Below, one piece after another: positions 56,677 to 64,000 of a stretch of DNA of 64,000 bases. Both the position numbers and the translations under genes were made by a program. A model generated the notes under the pieces. The model did not search any database, was not told where the DNA came from, and saw nothing but the letters and a program-made list of their open reading frames with translations. Source of the DNA: Clostridia bacterium (GTDB taxonomy: Bacteria; Bacillota; Clostridia; Lachnospirales; Anaerotignaceae). Location of the stretch: the NCBI GenBank assembly GCA_009929735.1, contig RZZU01000009.1, forward strand, positions 1 through 64,000. The letters are read 5' to 3'. How positions within the stretch are numbered: the first letter of the stretch is position 1; each line of letters starts with the position of its first letter.

Positions 56677-58077
56677 TCAAACATATACGATTATCGCTCC
56701 GTTCGAGTATTCATCCCAAAGGCTATCAATGCTCTCCGAGAGTTCATCCCATTCGCCATTGATAACGCCCATAACATATTTATCTCTCAATGCAGGCTTT
56801 TCACTTAACACCCATTTGAGTTGTCGCAAAGAATATCGGGTAAAAGCCAACCACTGCGGATAATTGATGTTTAACGGATTATTTGTGAAGGCAATTTTCC
56901 CTGCATTTATTGCCGTGCTTGCAGAATGTGCAATAAAAAGCATTGTACCCAGTTTCGGTTTCTTTGCGTGACTAATACCAATTGGCACTGCTTCACTAAA
57001 AGAATAGCCTTCATGTAGTCTTTTTGCAAAATACGAAACTCTAACGATAACTTCGGTTATCATAACTGGAATTGACATTGAGCAGAAATGTCTGAAATCG
57101 TAGCCTTGATAAAACATACTTTTTGTGAGTTCTGAAATTGTGTCGTTGTCTCCGACTTTGCCAAATTGCAGTTTATTGAACAACTCCATAAACGGAACAG
57201 GTAGCCCCATCCCACCATTCTTTGCACTCGATGAACCATTTACGTCCGAAAGCATATGCAAGAATACTTTAGCAATTGCCTGAAATATATTTTGAGCTTC
57301 TCGGTCGTTAAACCCCTCGGCTGCTTGAATTAAGAATTTCCCTTTGAAATCAAGCGTGGTGACCGTGCCGCGCATCATATCAAGAACCCCGAAAATGAAG
57401 CCAAGAATGGGATCGTGTCCTAAAGAAACTTGATGGTGAAAAAGTGGGCTTAATCCGTCAACAATCTCCTCAACAATGACATTTCCTTTATTGTCATAAT
57501 TCAAGGCGTCATATGGCACTTTTGATAAGCCTTCAAGTTTCTTTATTCTATCGGCGGGGAGAGCTTTGTCGAACAGATTATTAACAAACTCCGTCATAGT
57601 TCCCGGCACATTCCGACCGTCAGCACCGCGAACAAACCCTCCGAATATGCAATCAACAGCCCCACTAAAAATTCCGGCAACCACAGGAATCAACACGTCA
57701 ATTTTATCGAGTTTATGAATAGCATTAAATTCAGCATTTAGCTGTTGTATGTATTCTGTGTTTGCGGCAAGCTCAGCGTTTGTTAATACGTCCTCAAAAC
57801 TAATGTCCTGCGGATAACGTTCATTTGCATCGGAAAGCAAATCATCGAAAGAGCGGACAGTAATAACCTTCTGCTTTTGCGGCTCTGCGGTAACTTCCAG
57901 TTGGTTTAATTCGTCTCCGTAGCCAATAGAACGCAGTAACTCCTCGCTGTCGGAAATGTTCGCATCAAGAACATTTTTTGTGTCTGCAAGCGAAGGTGTG
58001 TCTTTGGCATAGTCGAGTTCGCTTTTGAGAACCTTTATTATATCCTTTTCATTTTCCGAAAGTGAGTGTTTTGGCAT
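56677..58077 (-). CDS. Unknown protein with hydrophobic segments, 466 aa
   Basis: The N-terminal ~120 residues are charged and helical. A hydrophobic, glycine-containing segment (VLIPVVAGIFSGAVDCIFGG) occurs near residue 135 and a weaker one near 375 (LGTMLFIAHSASTAINAGKI). Other parts include FGFVRGADGR-like and LFHHQVSLGHDPILGFIFG stretches. No known catalytic motif is seen. The ATG overlaps the stop of the glycine-zipper gene. The two probably form a membrane-associated pair at the end of the type III/RloC-like operon. Function unknown. Confidence 0.65.
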   Translation of the reverse strand: MPKHSLSENEKDIIKVLKSELDYAKDTPSLADTKNVLDANISDSEELLRSIGYGDELNQLEVTAEPQKQKVITVRSFDDLLSDANERYPQDISFEDVLTNAELAANTEYIQQLNAEFNAIHKLDKIDVLIPVVAGIFSGAVDCIFGGFVRGADGRNVPGTMTEFVNNLFDKALPADRIKKLEGLSKVPYDALNYDNKGNVIVEEIVDGLSPLFHHQVSLGHDPILGFIFGVLDMMRGTVTTLDFKGKFLIQAAEGFNDREAQNIFQAIAKVFLHMLSDVNGSSSAKNGGMGLPVPFMELFNKLQFGKVGDNDTISELTKSMFYQGYDFRHFCSMSIPVMITEVIVRVSYFAKRLHEGYSFSEAVPIGISHAKKPKLGTMLFIAHSASTAINAGKIAFTNNPLNINYPQWLAFTRYSLRQLKWVLSEKPALRDKYVMGVINGEWDELSESIDSLWDEYSNGAIIVYV

Positions 58078-58628
58078 TATGCTACCCCCGGTCCTAAATC
58101 AGCCTGCAGGTCTTTTATTGCCTGTTTCAAAAGGATGTTGAGACTGGTTAAATAATCAGCACGCTCTTTTGTGACATCCACCTCATCTTTCAAGGCTGTC
58201 ACAATGGCGTGATGCTTTTCTACAGCAACTTTCAAGAGTCGTTCTTTTTCTTGCCGGAGCTGTTTGCGTTTAATTGCCGCAGCGATTCCAACACCACCTG
58301 CTCCTAATATAACAATCGGAGCGGCAAGCACAAAAATGCCTGCGACCATTCCAAGTCCACCGGCAGCAATTGCACCACCACCCGCTGCCGCCAGTCCCGA
58401 TGTTATTCCAACCGCACTCAAACCGACTGTACCCAACCCGTACAATGCTGCGAATGAAATCACACCACCGATTCCCGCTCCTAACGCTCCAGCTAAAACA
58501 TCAGGGATGGCACTATTAGCTATGGTGCGACTTTTATCTTTGACTGCCTCGCCCGCTTCGTTAACAATGTTTACGACTGATTGAAGTGCGTCAAGTGATT
58601 TGAAATTTTTTATTTCTTTCTTTGCCAT
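58077..58628 (-). CDS. Glycine-zipper membrane protein, 183 aa
   Basis: A charged N-terminus (~1-40) is followed by ~75 residues of Gly/Ala-rich hydrophobic sequence (GALGAGIGGVISFAALYGLG, then AAAGGGAIAAGGLGMVAGIF). A basic stretch KRKQLRQEKERLL and a C-terminal coiled coil follow. This is the look of a glycine-zipper, oligomerising membrane protein, which could form pores. It starts after AGGAGG and is coupled to the 466-aa gene. An abortive-infection-like effector role is only inferred. Confidence 0.7.
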   Translation of the reverse strand: MAKKEIKNFKSLDALQSVVNIVNEAGEAVKDKSRTIANSAIPDVLAGALGAGIGGVISFAALYGLGTVGLSAVGITSGLAAAGGGAIAAGGLGMVAGIFVLAAPIVILGAGGVGIAAAIKRKQLRQEKERLLKVAVEKHHAIVTALKDEVDVTKERADYLTSLNILLKQAIKDLQADLGPGVA

Positions 58629-58663
58629 ATTGGGTATCCTCCTAAATTTCCATCCGTATTGGA

Positions 58664-59569
58664 CTATCGGTTGTTATACCACACAAACCAGTCAAATTTT
58701 CTGTGTCTACTTTTGCTATGTATACTGTTTCGCTCAAGGATCGAATCTATCAGAGCCAAATATCCCTCATAATCATAAGTTTGGCGCATTTTTTCAATAC
58801 AGTTTTTGATTTGTGATGCTCTATATGTTTTGCCTTTATACTCGTACTGAGAAAGAAACTGCCCTACATGGTTTTGCATGACACCATCGAATATTACATA
58901 GTCGTCATTTTGGTAAACATAATAATTATGGTACAGGCAATACTTGCTGAAGAACGAAAAAAGGTTAATTTCATTCCTCGCCAATTCGCCAACTAAAGAA
59001 ATATCGCCCTTAGCCACCCGTTCGTCAAAATTGCAGCTTTTAATTTTTTCAATCAGTCTTGTCAAATAAGTCTTGCTCAAATGTTTATTTAAATTCGTGG
59101 AGTTCGTCATATCAATCAAGGCGATTTTCATTGCAATAATGTCACTGTCCACATTTTGAGGAAACTTATTAAGACAGCTATTTATAATTGCACCTTCTTC
59201 ACCATACCGCGGGTCTCTGTTTACGCGTCGGGCGGTCTCGTCCAGTTCTTCCTCCGTGAATCGTATAAAAGGCACCTCGATACCACTCCACGTTTTGGTC
59301 GGCAAACTTCGATTACTCCTTGAATAATCCTGCGGTTCGGGAATAACTTCGCCGTCCATAGGGAGCCGAACTGTGTATGGTCTGACTTCATCATTGCGCA
59401 CGAGTTTTTTGTTTTGAACAAGATCATTGATCGTGGAGTTTATATAAGGTTGCGGCTTCCCAGGGAAACGGGCATCAATGATTTGTTTTGCCGTTACCGG
59501 CATATTGACCATACGGCAGTATTGCATAATGGTTTCTGAATTATTAATGTTTGCGTCGGCTCGCGCCAT
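58664..59569 (-). CDS. Winged-helix-like protein of unknown function, 301 aa
   Basis: The start at 59569 follows AAAGGAGGATTACCG. Residues ~10-60 look like a winged helix (MQYCRMVNMPVTAKQIIDAR). The C-terminal domain contains LFSFFSKYCLYHN, YVIFDGVM and KFDWFVWYNN; the SKYxxxHN...D pattern occurs in uncharacterised proteins reminiscent of HhH-type DNA glycosylases, but no hairpin is clear. It lies between the ATPase and the glycine-zipper gene and may be a DNA-sensing partner. Confidence 0.6.
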   Translation of the reverse strand: MARADANINNSETIMQYCRMVNMPVTAKQIIDARFPGKPQPYINSTINDLVQNKKLVRNDEVRPYTVRLPMDGEVIPEPQDYSRSNRSLPTKTWSGIEVPFIRFTEEELDETARRVNRDPRYGEEGAIINSCLNKFPQNVDSDIIAMKIALIDMTNSTNLNKHLSKTYLTRLIEKIKSCNFDERVAKGDISLVGELARNEINLFSFFSKYCLYHNYYVYQNDDYVIFDGVMQNHVGQFLSQYEYKGKTYRASQIKNCIEKMRQTYDYEGYLALIDSILERNSIHSKSRHRKFDWFVWYNNR

Positions 59570-59646
59570 CGGTAATCCTCCTTTCCCCGCAGAACGCACA
59601 TTCTATTATCTGCGCGTTCGCTATAAGTGTAATCTTACACTGCGAA

Positions 59647-61935
59647 TCACTCTTCGCCCATCATCATTTTGTAATGCTGTTCCTGCTCCAAGGCTTCAAA
59701 AATTAATTTGAACACATCCTTGTACAGCGTGATGTCGGTGCAGTCGTCAACATAATTCAAACCATCGCTGAACCCTACGGAGTTGGCATTGATATAAGAT
59801 AACATAGCCGTGGCGAGGTGGTACTTCGTGTAGTCGGGCAAGCCCTCGGCTGGCGTTTCCACGAACTTGTCTCTATGTTCATCAAGAACCCTCTTACGGA
59901 CGTTCACACCGTCGTAGCCACAAAGTTGCATGAAGTAATATTCCAAAATGCGGCGTATTACGTTCATTAGCGGAATAGCCGTATCCACTTCTCTGTACTC
60001 ACCCCAGAGGGCGGCATAGGAATTCTGAACAGGGTTGAGGTTTTCCTGTTCAGTTGGCTTGGTTAGACATTGTCGTATACAAAGTTTAACCGAGGAATTG
60101 TTGCTCGCTTTATTTATCACATAGAACGACACGCATTGATAGCGGGATGCTTGATTATAGGTTATCTCTCTATGAAAATAGACGTTATGAGTTAGGATGA
60201 AAATCTGCTTGATATAGTCGCCCTGAACCTCACGCTCTTGTTCACGATATTCGGCATTGTTAAAGCAAACACCGACCATCTCCCGCACCAAGGTACTGAC
60301 GATGAATAGGACGCAGCTGTCCATACTGGAAACGGGGTCGTCGATTACGACAATCTTGTCCTTACTGACATCACTGTCGGTATGGCTTCCGCGAACAAGA
60401 TGATAGAAGTATAGGAATGCAATGAAGTTCCGCTCTCCCTCGCTGAGTTTGTCGGCAACTGTCCCATCGTGACGCACGACTTCGTAGACATTTTGCTGAC
60501 CTCGCTTTTCGCGCAGGGTAAAGCCTTGGAAACCTGAATCTCGAAGTAAGTCATTTATGCTTTTGATGGTCGGGGCTGTGCTAACCACTCGTTTGTTAAG
60601 GTCGGCGATTTCATTCCCCAAATCCCGTGATGTCTTGCCGCCATCTGTGATTAGCTTCATCAAAGCGGTAATCTCATCATCAAATGTCTTGCGCCGCCCT
60701 CTATAGGTCGAAACATCGCTCTGGAGCGTAAATGCAATAAGTTCCCAAACTTTTCTGGTACATTCAGCTTGCTTTTGACGCTTCGCACCGACGATGCCGT
60801 TGTTAGCTTGAATCTGTTTGTTGAACCCCTCGATGAGGTTGTTTATTTCATCCCGCAGCGTTTTGACGTTTTCAAGCGTGACTACTGAAGACGGCTCTTT
60901 CAGCTTGTCCGCAATACGCTGGATGTTGATTTCGATCGTTTTCTCCAAGAGTGCGATTTTCGCCTTATACTCAGTCAGGTCAAGTTTCGGGAAAGCACCC
61001 TGGAGATTGCCGTTAAGCACATCGAGGAAGCTTTGCATATCGCTTGCATAGTCCTCTCGAAACTGACGAAGGGCATCGATGTCCTCTTGATACTGCCCAT
61101 CAAAGCAGGCAGCAACTTGCTCTTCAAAGTCGTCGGGCAATTCCTGCTGGCAATAAGGGCATTTGCCTTCTGGAGTTTCGGCGAAATGTTCATGTCCTTG
61201 GCGTACCCAGTCCGTGGCTTTAATCGCTTTGATAAAGCCTGCAAAAGGTGTATCGCTACTGCTTGTAATGGGTTTATTAAGTAGATCATTACCGGGAGAT
61301 CCTTTTAATCTCGCCGTACCGCCAGTAGGTTGAAACTCCTTATATGTAGCAGCATTTGGGTCAAATGCCGTTTCATACAGTGTTCTTAATTCTCCCATAT
61401 CATGCTGATTAGGATTTCCTGTTTGTAATACTTTCTCAGCAAACTGAGCCTTCCGCTTAAAGCCGCTCTGCGTAGCGTCAAATCCATCGCGGATGGCTTT
61501 CGTTTTGTCCCAACAGGTTGCCTGAAAGCTATCAAGCAAGGTGTTTCGTGCCGACTCCTTACGTTCCTTCTCCGTGGTGTTCTCACCATTGAGCTTTTCC
61601 TGCTCTGCTCGCTGGGCAGCCTTTTCAGCGATGTCGGTTTGTATCTTGATGTTCTGCTCACCGACAGTGAATACGCCCTTGAGTTTGCCGTAGTCGCGGA
61701 AGTTCGCCTCGACAAACTCTTGATTATAGACAAGAACGGAGTAGTCGGCGGCGGTTTTGCCCGTTTGCCAAGACAAACCTTCGTTAGCATAAATAGCTCG
61801 TGCTATTGTGGACTTCCCCGTGCCGTTGTTGCCGTAGAAGAAGTTGATGAGCGTGGGCTCGACGGGAACGCCGTGAAAGGTTGCGGCGTTTAGTGTGAGT
61901 CTTTCAATTGCAGAAGGCATTTTAGTATTCATCAT
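59647..61935 (-). CDS. RloC/PrrC-like ABC ATPase (AAA_13), second copy, 762 aa
   Basis: Same architecture as the ATPase at 48452-50737: Walker A GNNGTGKST (~36-45), VYNQEFVEANF, zinc-hook-like CPYCQQELP near 257, signature LSEGERNFIAFLYF near 495, Walker B KIVVIDDPVSSMDS, His loop ILTHNVYFHRE, RRILEYYF near 657 and a conserved C-terminal EQHYKMMMG. RloC-type proteins sense DNA damage or restriction alleviation and cut tRNA anticodons; the nuclease centre here is only partly recognisable. The start overlaps the DUF2130 gene by 14 bp, tying it to the restriction operon. Confidence 0.85.
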   Translation of the reverse strand: MMNTKMPSAIERLTLNAATFHGVPVEPTLINFFYGNNGTGKSTIARAIYANEGLSWQTGKTAADYSVLVYNQEFVEANFRDYGKLKGVFTVGEQNIKIQTDIAEKAAQRAEQEKLNGENTTEKERKESARNTLLDSFQATCWDKTKAIRDGFDATQSGFKRKAQFAEKVLQTGNPNQHDMGELRTLYETAFDPNAATYKEFQPTGGTARLKGSPGNDLLNKPITSSSDTPFAGFIKAIKATDWVRQGHEHFAETPEGKCPYCQQELPDDFEEQVAACFDGQYQEDIDALRQFREDYASDMQSFLDVLNGNLQGAFPKLDLTEYKAKIALLEKTIEINIQRIADKLKEPSSVVTLENVKTLRDEINNLIEGFNKQIQANNGIVGAKRQKQAECTRKVWELIAFTLQSDVSTYRGRRKTFDDEITALMKLITDGGKTSRDLGNEIADLNKRVVSTAPTIKSINDLLRDSGFQGFTLREKRGQQNVYEVVRHDGTVADKLSEGERNFIAFLYFYHLVRGSHTDSDVSKDKIVVIDDPVSSMDSCVLFIVSTLVREMVGVCFNNAEYREQEREVQGDYIKQIFILTHNVYFHREITYNQASRYQCVSFYVINKASNNSSVKLCIRQCLTKPTEQENLNPVQNSYAALWGEYREVDTAIPLMNVIRRILEYYFMQLCGYDGVNVRKRVLDEHRDKFVETPAEGLPDYTKYHLATAMLSYINANSVGFSDGLNYVDDCTDITLYKDVFKLIFEALEQEQHYKMMMGEE

Positions 61936-63244
61936 CTATATCCTCCGTTCGTTTCCTCAGCTCCGATATCCGCGGCTTTATCGGTAGCCTTTCTTCATCA
62001 CACTCTCCAATGGTGGGTAAAGCGATAATCTCTTGCCCTGCTATACCTTGCAAATCTCCGCTCATACCGTAAAGGCTGCTCGTTACCTTTTGAAGAATTT
62101 TTTCTTGCGCGGCCCATCGCTTTTGAGCTTGCTTCTTTTCAGTATCAAGTTGTTTTGCCATTTCGTCGTAAGACTCAATAATATATCGGATTCGGTTACT
62201 GAATTCGCCACCGGTCAAATATGTATACATCATTTCAATTTTTACGTCTTTTCCCTCAGCGTTTCGGTTGGCGATGAACACCTTCACCAAGATCTCCCGT
62301 AAGATCGTAGCTACCATAACTACATAGCGGGGTTTTACAAGCCATATATTTTCCGATAGTTGCTTAAAATCGTCACCGCCACCATCGGTCGGATTAAAAA
62401 CAATCACGCCAATCTGGGCTTTTTCTGTCACAAGTTCATCTTTTAACTTGCCGAGCCAGCTTGCCTGATAAGTCTTCGCGTTTTTACATTCCCATAAAAT
62501 TAAACCACAATCTTGATAAAATTGTTCGTTTACCATCTGTCGGATATCGGAACCGCGTTCGCCTTTTTTGACTTCCTCAATGCTATCAAACGGGAAGTTA
62601 CTGCGCAGGTTTTGCTCTACATCAAGTTCGAGAATTTCACCCTGAAGCTGCTGCGAACCTTGCTCTGCCACTTGCTTGGCGGTGGTAAGCTGCTCACGCA
62701 GTTTGTTTATCGTTTCTTCTTGCTCGCGGATTTTTGTATTAAAATCATCAGAGGCTCTTATTGCGGCTTCTTCTCGGATAAGTTTTTCTTTTTCAAGGAG
62801 TTCTTTACGGGCGGTGATCTCGGCGTCTTCCCGTGCTTTATTTGCCTTGCTTAATTCTTCAAGCATTTCCTTTAACTGCTCGCGCAGTTGCTTTTCACTT
62901 TCTTTTGAACTTTCTGCTTGCCTGCGGAGTTTTTCGGTTTCTAATTCCGTGGACTGCTTCGCTCGTTCAAGTTCGAGTTCTATCGACTGCTTCGTCTTGT
63001 CCAATTCAAGCCTGGCGGTTTGACGCTCTTTTTCAAGTCGGAGATCAGCCACTTGTTGTGCCTCGGTTACGGCACTTTGGACGGCCTGCTGGATTTTCTC
63101 TTCGGCAAGAACATCAAATTCCTTCCGCAGCGTTGCGGATTGTTCGGTTTTTGCCTTCAGCAGTTCGTCCTCAATCTGATGCTGGATGGCATCGGAGATT
63201 TCAAAGGATTTCTTGCAATATGGGCAAGTAATCGTTGAATTCAT
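61922..63244 (-). CDS. DUF2130 nuclease-like protein, 440 aa
   Basis: An N-terminal CPYCKKSFEI zinc-type CxxC motif is followed by a ~150-residue coiled coil rich in Glu, Lys and Gln. The DUF2130 domain (~205-400) has KKGERGSDIRQMV and CGLILWECKNAK, a D...ExK-type core of restriction-like nucleases, then SWLGKLKDE. Family members are predicted DNA nucleases of unknown target. It lies between the type III restriction gene (25 bp) and the ATPase. Confidence 0.85.
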   Translation of the reverse strand: MNSTITCPYCKKSFEISDAIQHQIEDELLKAKTEQSATLRKEFDVLAEEKIQQAVQSAVTEAQQVADLRLEKERQTARLELDKTKQSIELELERAKQSTELETEKLRRQAESSKESEKQLREQLKEMLEELSKANKAREDAEITARKELLEKEKLIREEAAIRASDDFNTKIREQEETINKLREQLTTAKQVAEQGSQQLQGEILELDVEQNLRSNFPFDSIEEVKKGERGSDIRQMVNEQFYQDCGLILWECKNAKTYQASWLGKLKDELVTEKAQIGVIVFNPTDGGGDDFKQLSENIWLVKPRYVVMVATILREILVKVFIANRNAEGKDVKIEMMYTYLTGGEFSNRIRYIIESYDEMAKQLDTEKKQAQKRWAAQEKILQKVTSSLYGMSGDLQGIAGQEIIALPTIGECDEERLPIKPRISELRKRTEDIDDEY

Positions 63245-63268
63245 GGCTTTACTCCTTACTTTGTAAAA

Positions 63269-64000
63269 TTACCCCTGCACCAGTTCCCACAATTTTTCGT
63301 AACTGCTTACCACGTCATACTTAACATTCTCTCCGCTAATAGCGCGGAAATGTTCCCGGGCGCAGTGGGCTTTCGCTTTTTCAATCTCGCGTAGTTCCAT
63401 TGAGGACATATCGCCCTTGGTTTCAGCGACAAAGTAGATGTGCTTCACCTTGCCTTCATAAAATGCGATGGCCCAGTCAGGATTGTATTTACCCACGGGG
63501 GTACTAATGTAGAAACCTCGTGGAAGCTTGACATAGACTTCAACCTCTCCGCTATGAGCTTCAAGTTCCGCGGCAAAGTCACGCTCGTTTGTGGAGTCAT
63601 ATATAACATAGTCGTATAAATGACGTTTGGCTTCTATGGCATTTATGCCCAGGGCTCCTTTTTTGAGATCAGGTTCAGTGAATATCTCCGTGCTGAATAC
63701 GGAGGTCAGTTTATCATAGGTAATATGCTCGATAATCGCCGTGGCTTTCTGCTCATTGATGATGTTGGCAGCGCGGATAATAAACTCTTCAGGGTTATCC
63801 CCAAACTGATCAAATATGACCTTCTCAATGCCGACCAATATGTTGGCCACAGATTTCCTTGTAAGTCCGGTTTCGGCGACAATTTTACCCACGAGGTCGT
63901 AACGAACAGAACTGCTGGCTTTCATAGCAGTGTACGGCGACGCTTCCTCACGCAATATATCCGAGCGAACAAAAGCTTCACCTGCTTGAAGTTGGTCCTT
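63269..64000 (-). CDS. Type III restriction enzyme Res subunit, C-terminal part (runs off window)
   Basis: Open to the right edge of the window in the same frame, so the start lies beyond 64000. The visible 243 residues contain GLTRKSVANILVGI, then the C-terminal nuclease domain YNPDWAIAFYEGK and YFVAETKGDMSS (PD...ExK). This matches the end of type III Res/helicase-nuclease subunits, which need a Mod methyltransferase, expected upstream outside the window. It heads the operon with DUF2130 and the RloC-like ATPase. Confidence 0.85.
   Translation of the reverse strand, partial: KDQLQAGEAFVRSDILREEASPYTAMKASSSVRYDLVGKIVAETGLTRKSVANILVGIEKVIFDQFGDNPEEFIIRAANIINEQKATAIIEHITYDKLTSVFSTEIFTEPDLKKGALGINAIEAKRHLYDYVIYDSTNERDFAAELEAHSGEVEVYVKLPRGFYISTPVGKYNPDWAIAFYEGKVKHIYFVAETKGDMSSMELREIEKAKAHCAREHFRAISGENVKYDVVSSYEKLWELVQG

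Noticed and set aside
59626..59641. Small inverted repeat AGTGTAATCTTACACT
   Set aside because: A 7-bp stem with a 2-nt centre and no T-run. It could be an operator but nothing else supports it.
1..64000. CRISPR arrays, tRNA and rRNA genes
   Set aside because: No regularly spaced identical repeats and no cloverleaf or rRNA-like sequence were noticed by eye on either strand.

Overview
The window looks like low-to-moderate GC DNA from a Firmicute, probably of the class Clostridia: strong AGGAGG ribosome-binding sites, a clostridial-type set of large serine recombinases, and a siphovirus-like cos prophage carrying the DUF2800/DUF2815/DNA polymerase A/VirE/VRR-NUC/SNF2 replication set and the DUF5049/GGCT/amidoligase/DUF4314 set. 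Nothing in it resembles host housekeeping apart from a SAM synthetase that lies inside the phage.

Layout. 1-4.0 kb: degenerate repeats, then a minus-strand operon XRE regulator - trypsin-like protease - DUF262/HNH (GmrSD-type) nuclease with its own promoter/operator. 4.06-7.6 kb: two full serine recombinases and one without a catalytic domain. 7.7-12.2 kb: one half of the replication module. 12.3-29.3 kb: lysis, tail, connector, capsid, protease and portal genes. 29.4-39.6 kb: moron, terminase large subunit, the amidoligase block, two DNA methyltransferases with a SAM synthetase, terminase small subunit, candidate cos region and HNH nuclease. 39.8-46.5 kb: ArpU/DUF1492 regulator, the other half of the replication module (SNF2 with a 5-bp duplication in its Walker A motif, VRR-NUC, VirE), antirepressor and a sigma-like regulator. 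All of these phage genes are on the minus strand.

46.9-56.1 kb is accessory and visibly more AT-rich. A plus-strand unit encodes two small proteins that share a NQYGEKN motif and a RloC/PrrC-like ABC ATPase. It is followed by an XRE protein, an AlkA-type DNA glycosylase and three putative PD-(D/E)xK nucleases (one Bsp6I-like). Facing them on the minus strand are a C5 cytosine methyltransferase, an AbrB-like protein and an ASCH protein. 56.1-56.7 kb is non-coding with degenerate repeats related to those at the left edge. 56.7-64 kb is a second minus-strand defence operon: the C-terminus of a type III restriction subunit, a DUF2130 nuclease, a second RloC-like ATPase, a winged-helix-like protein, a glycine-zipper membrane protein and an unknown 466-aa protein.

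Regulatory structure. Three copies of a promoter-like element (TTGCTA-N19-TATATG) precede the recombinases, the amidoligase and the 265-aa phage protein. Three copies of a small structured RNA motif with a GUGGCUACCAGGUAG core sit in phage 5' leaders. The tail chaperone has a canonical A AAA AAC -1 frameshift site. The most novel candidates are the NQYGEKN/ABC-ATPase unit, the type III/DUF2130/RloC-like operon, and the two dispersed regulatory elements.
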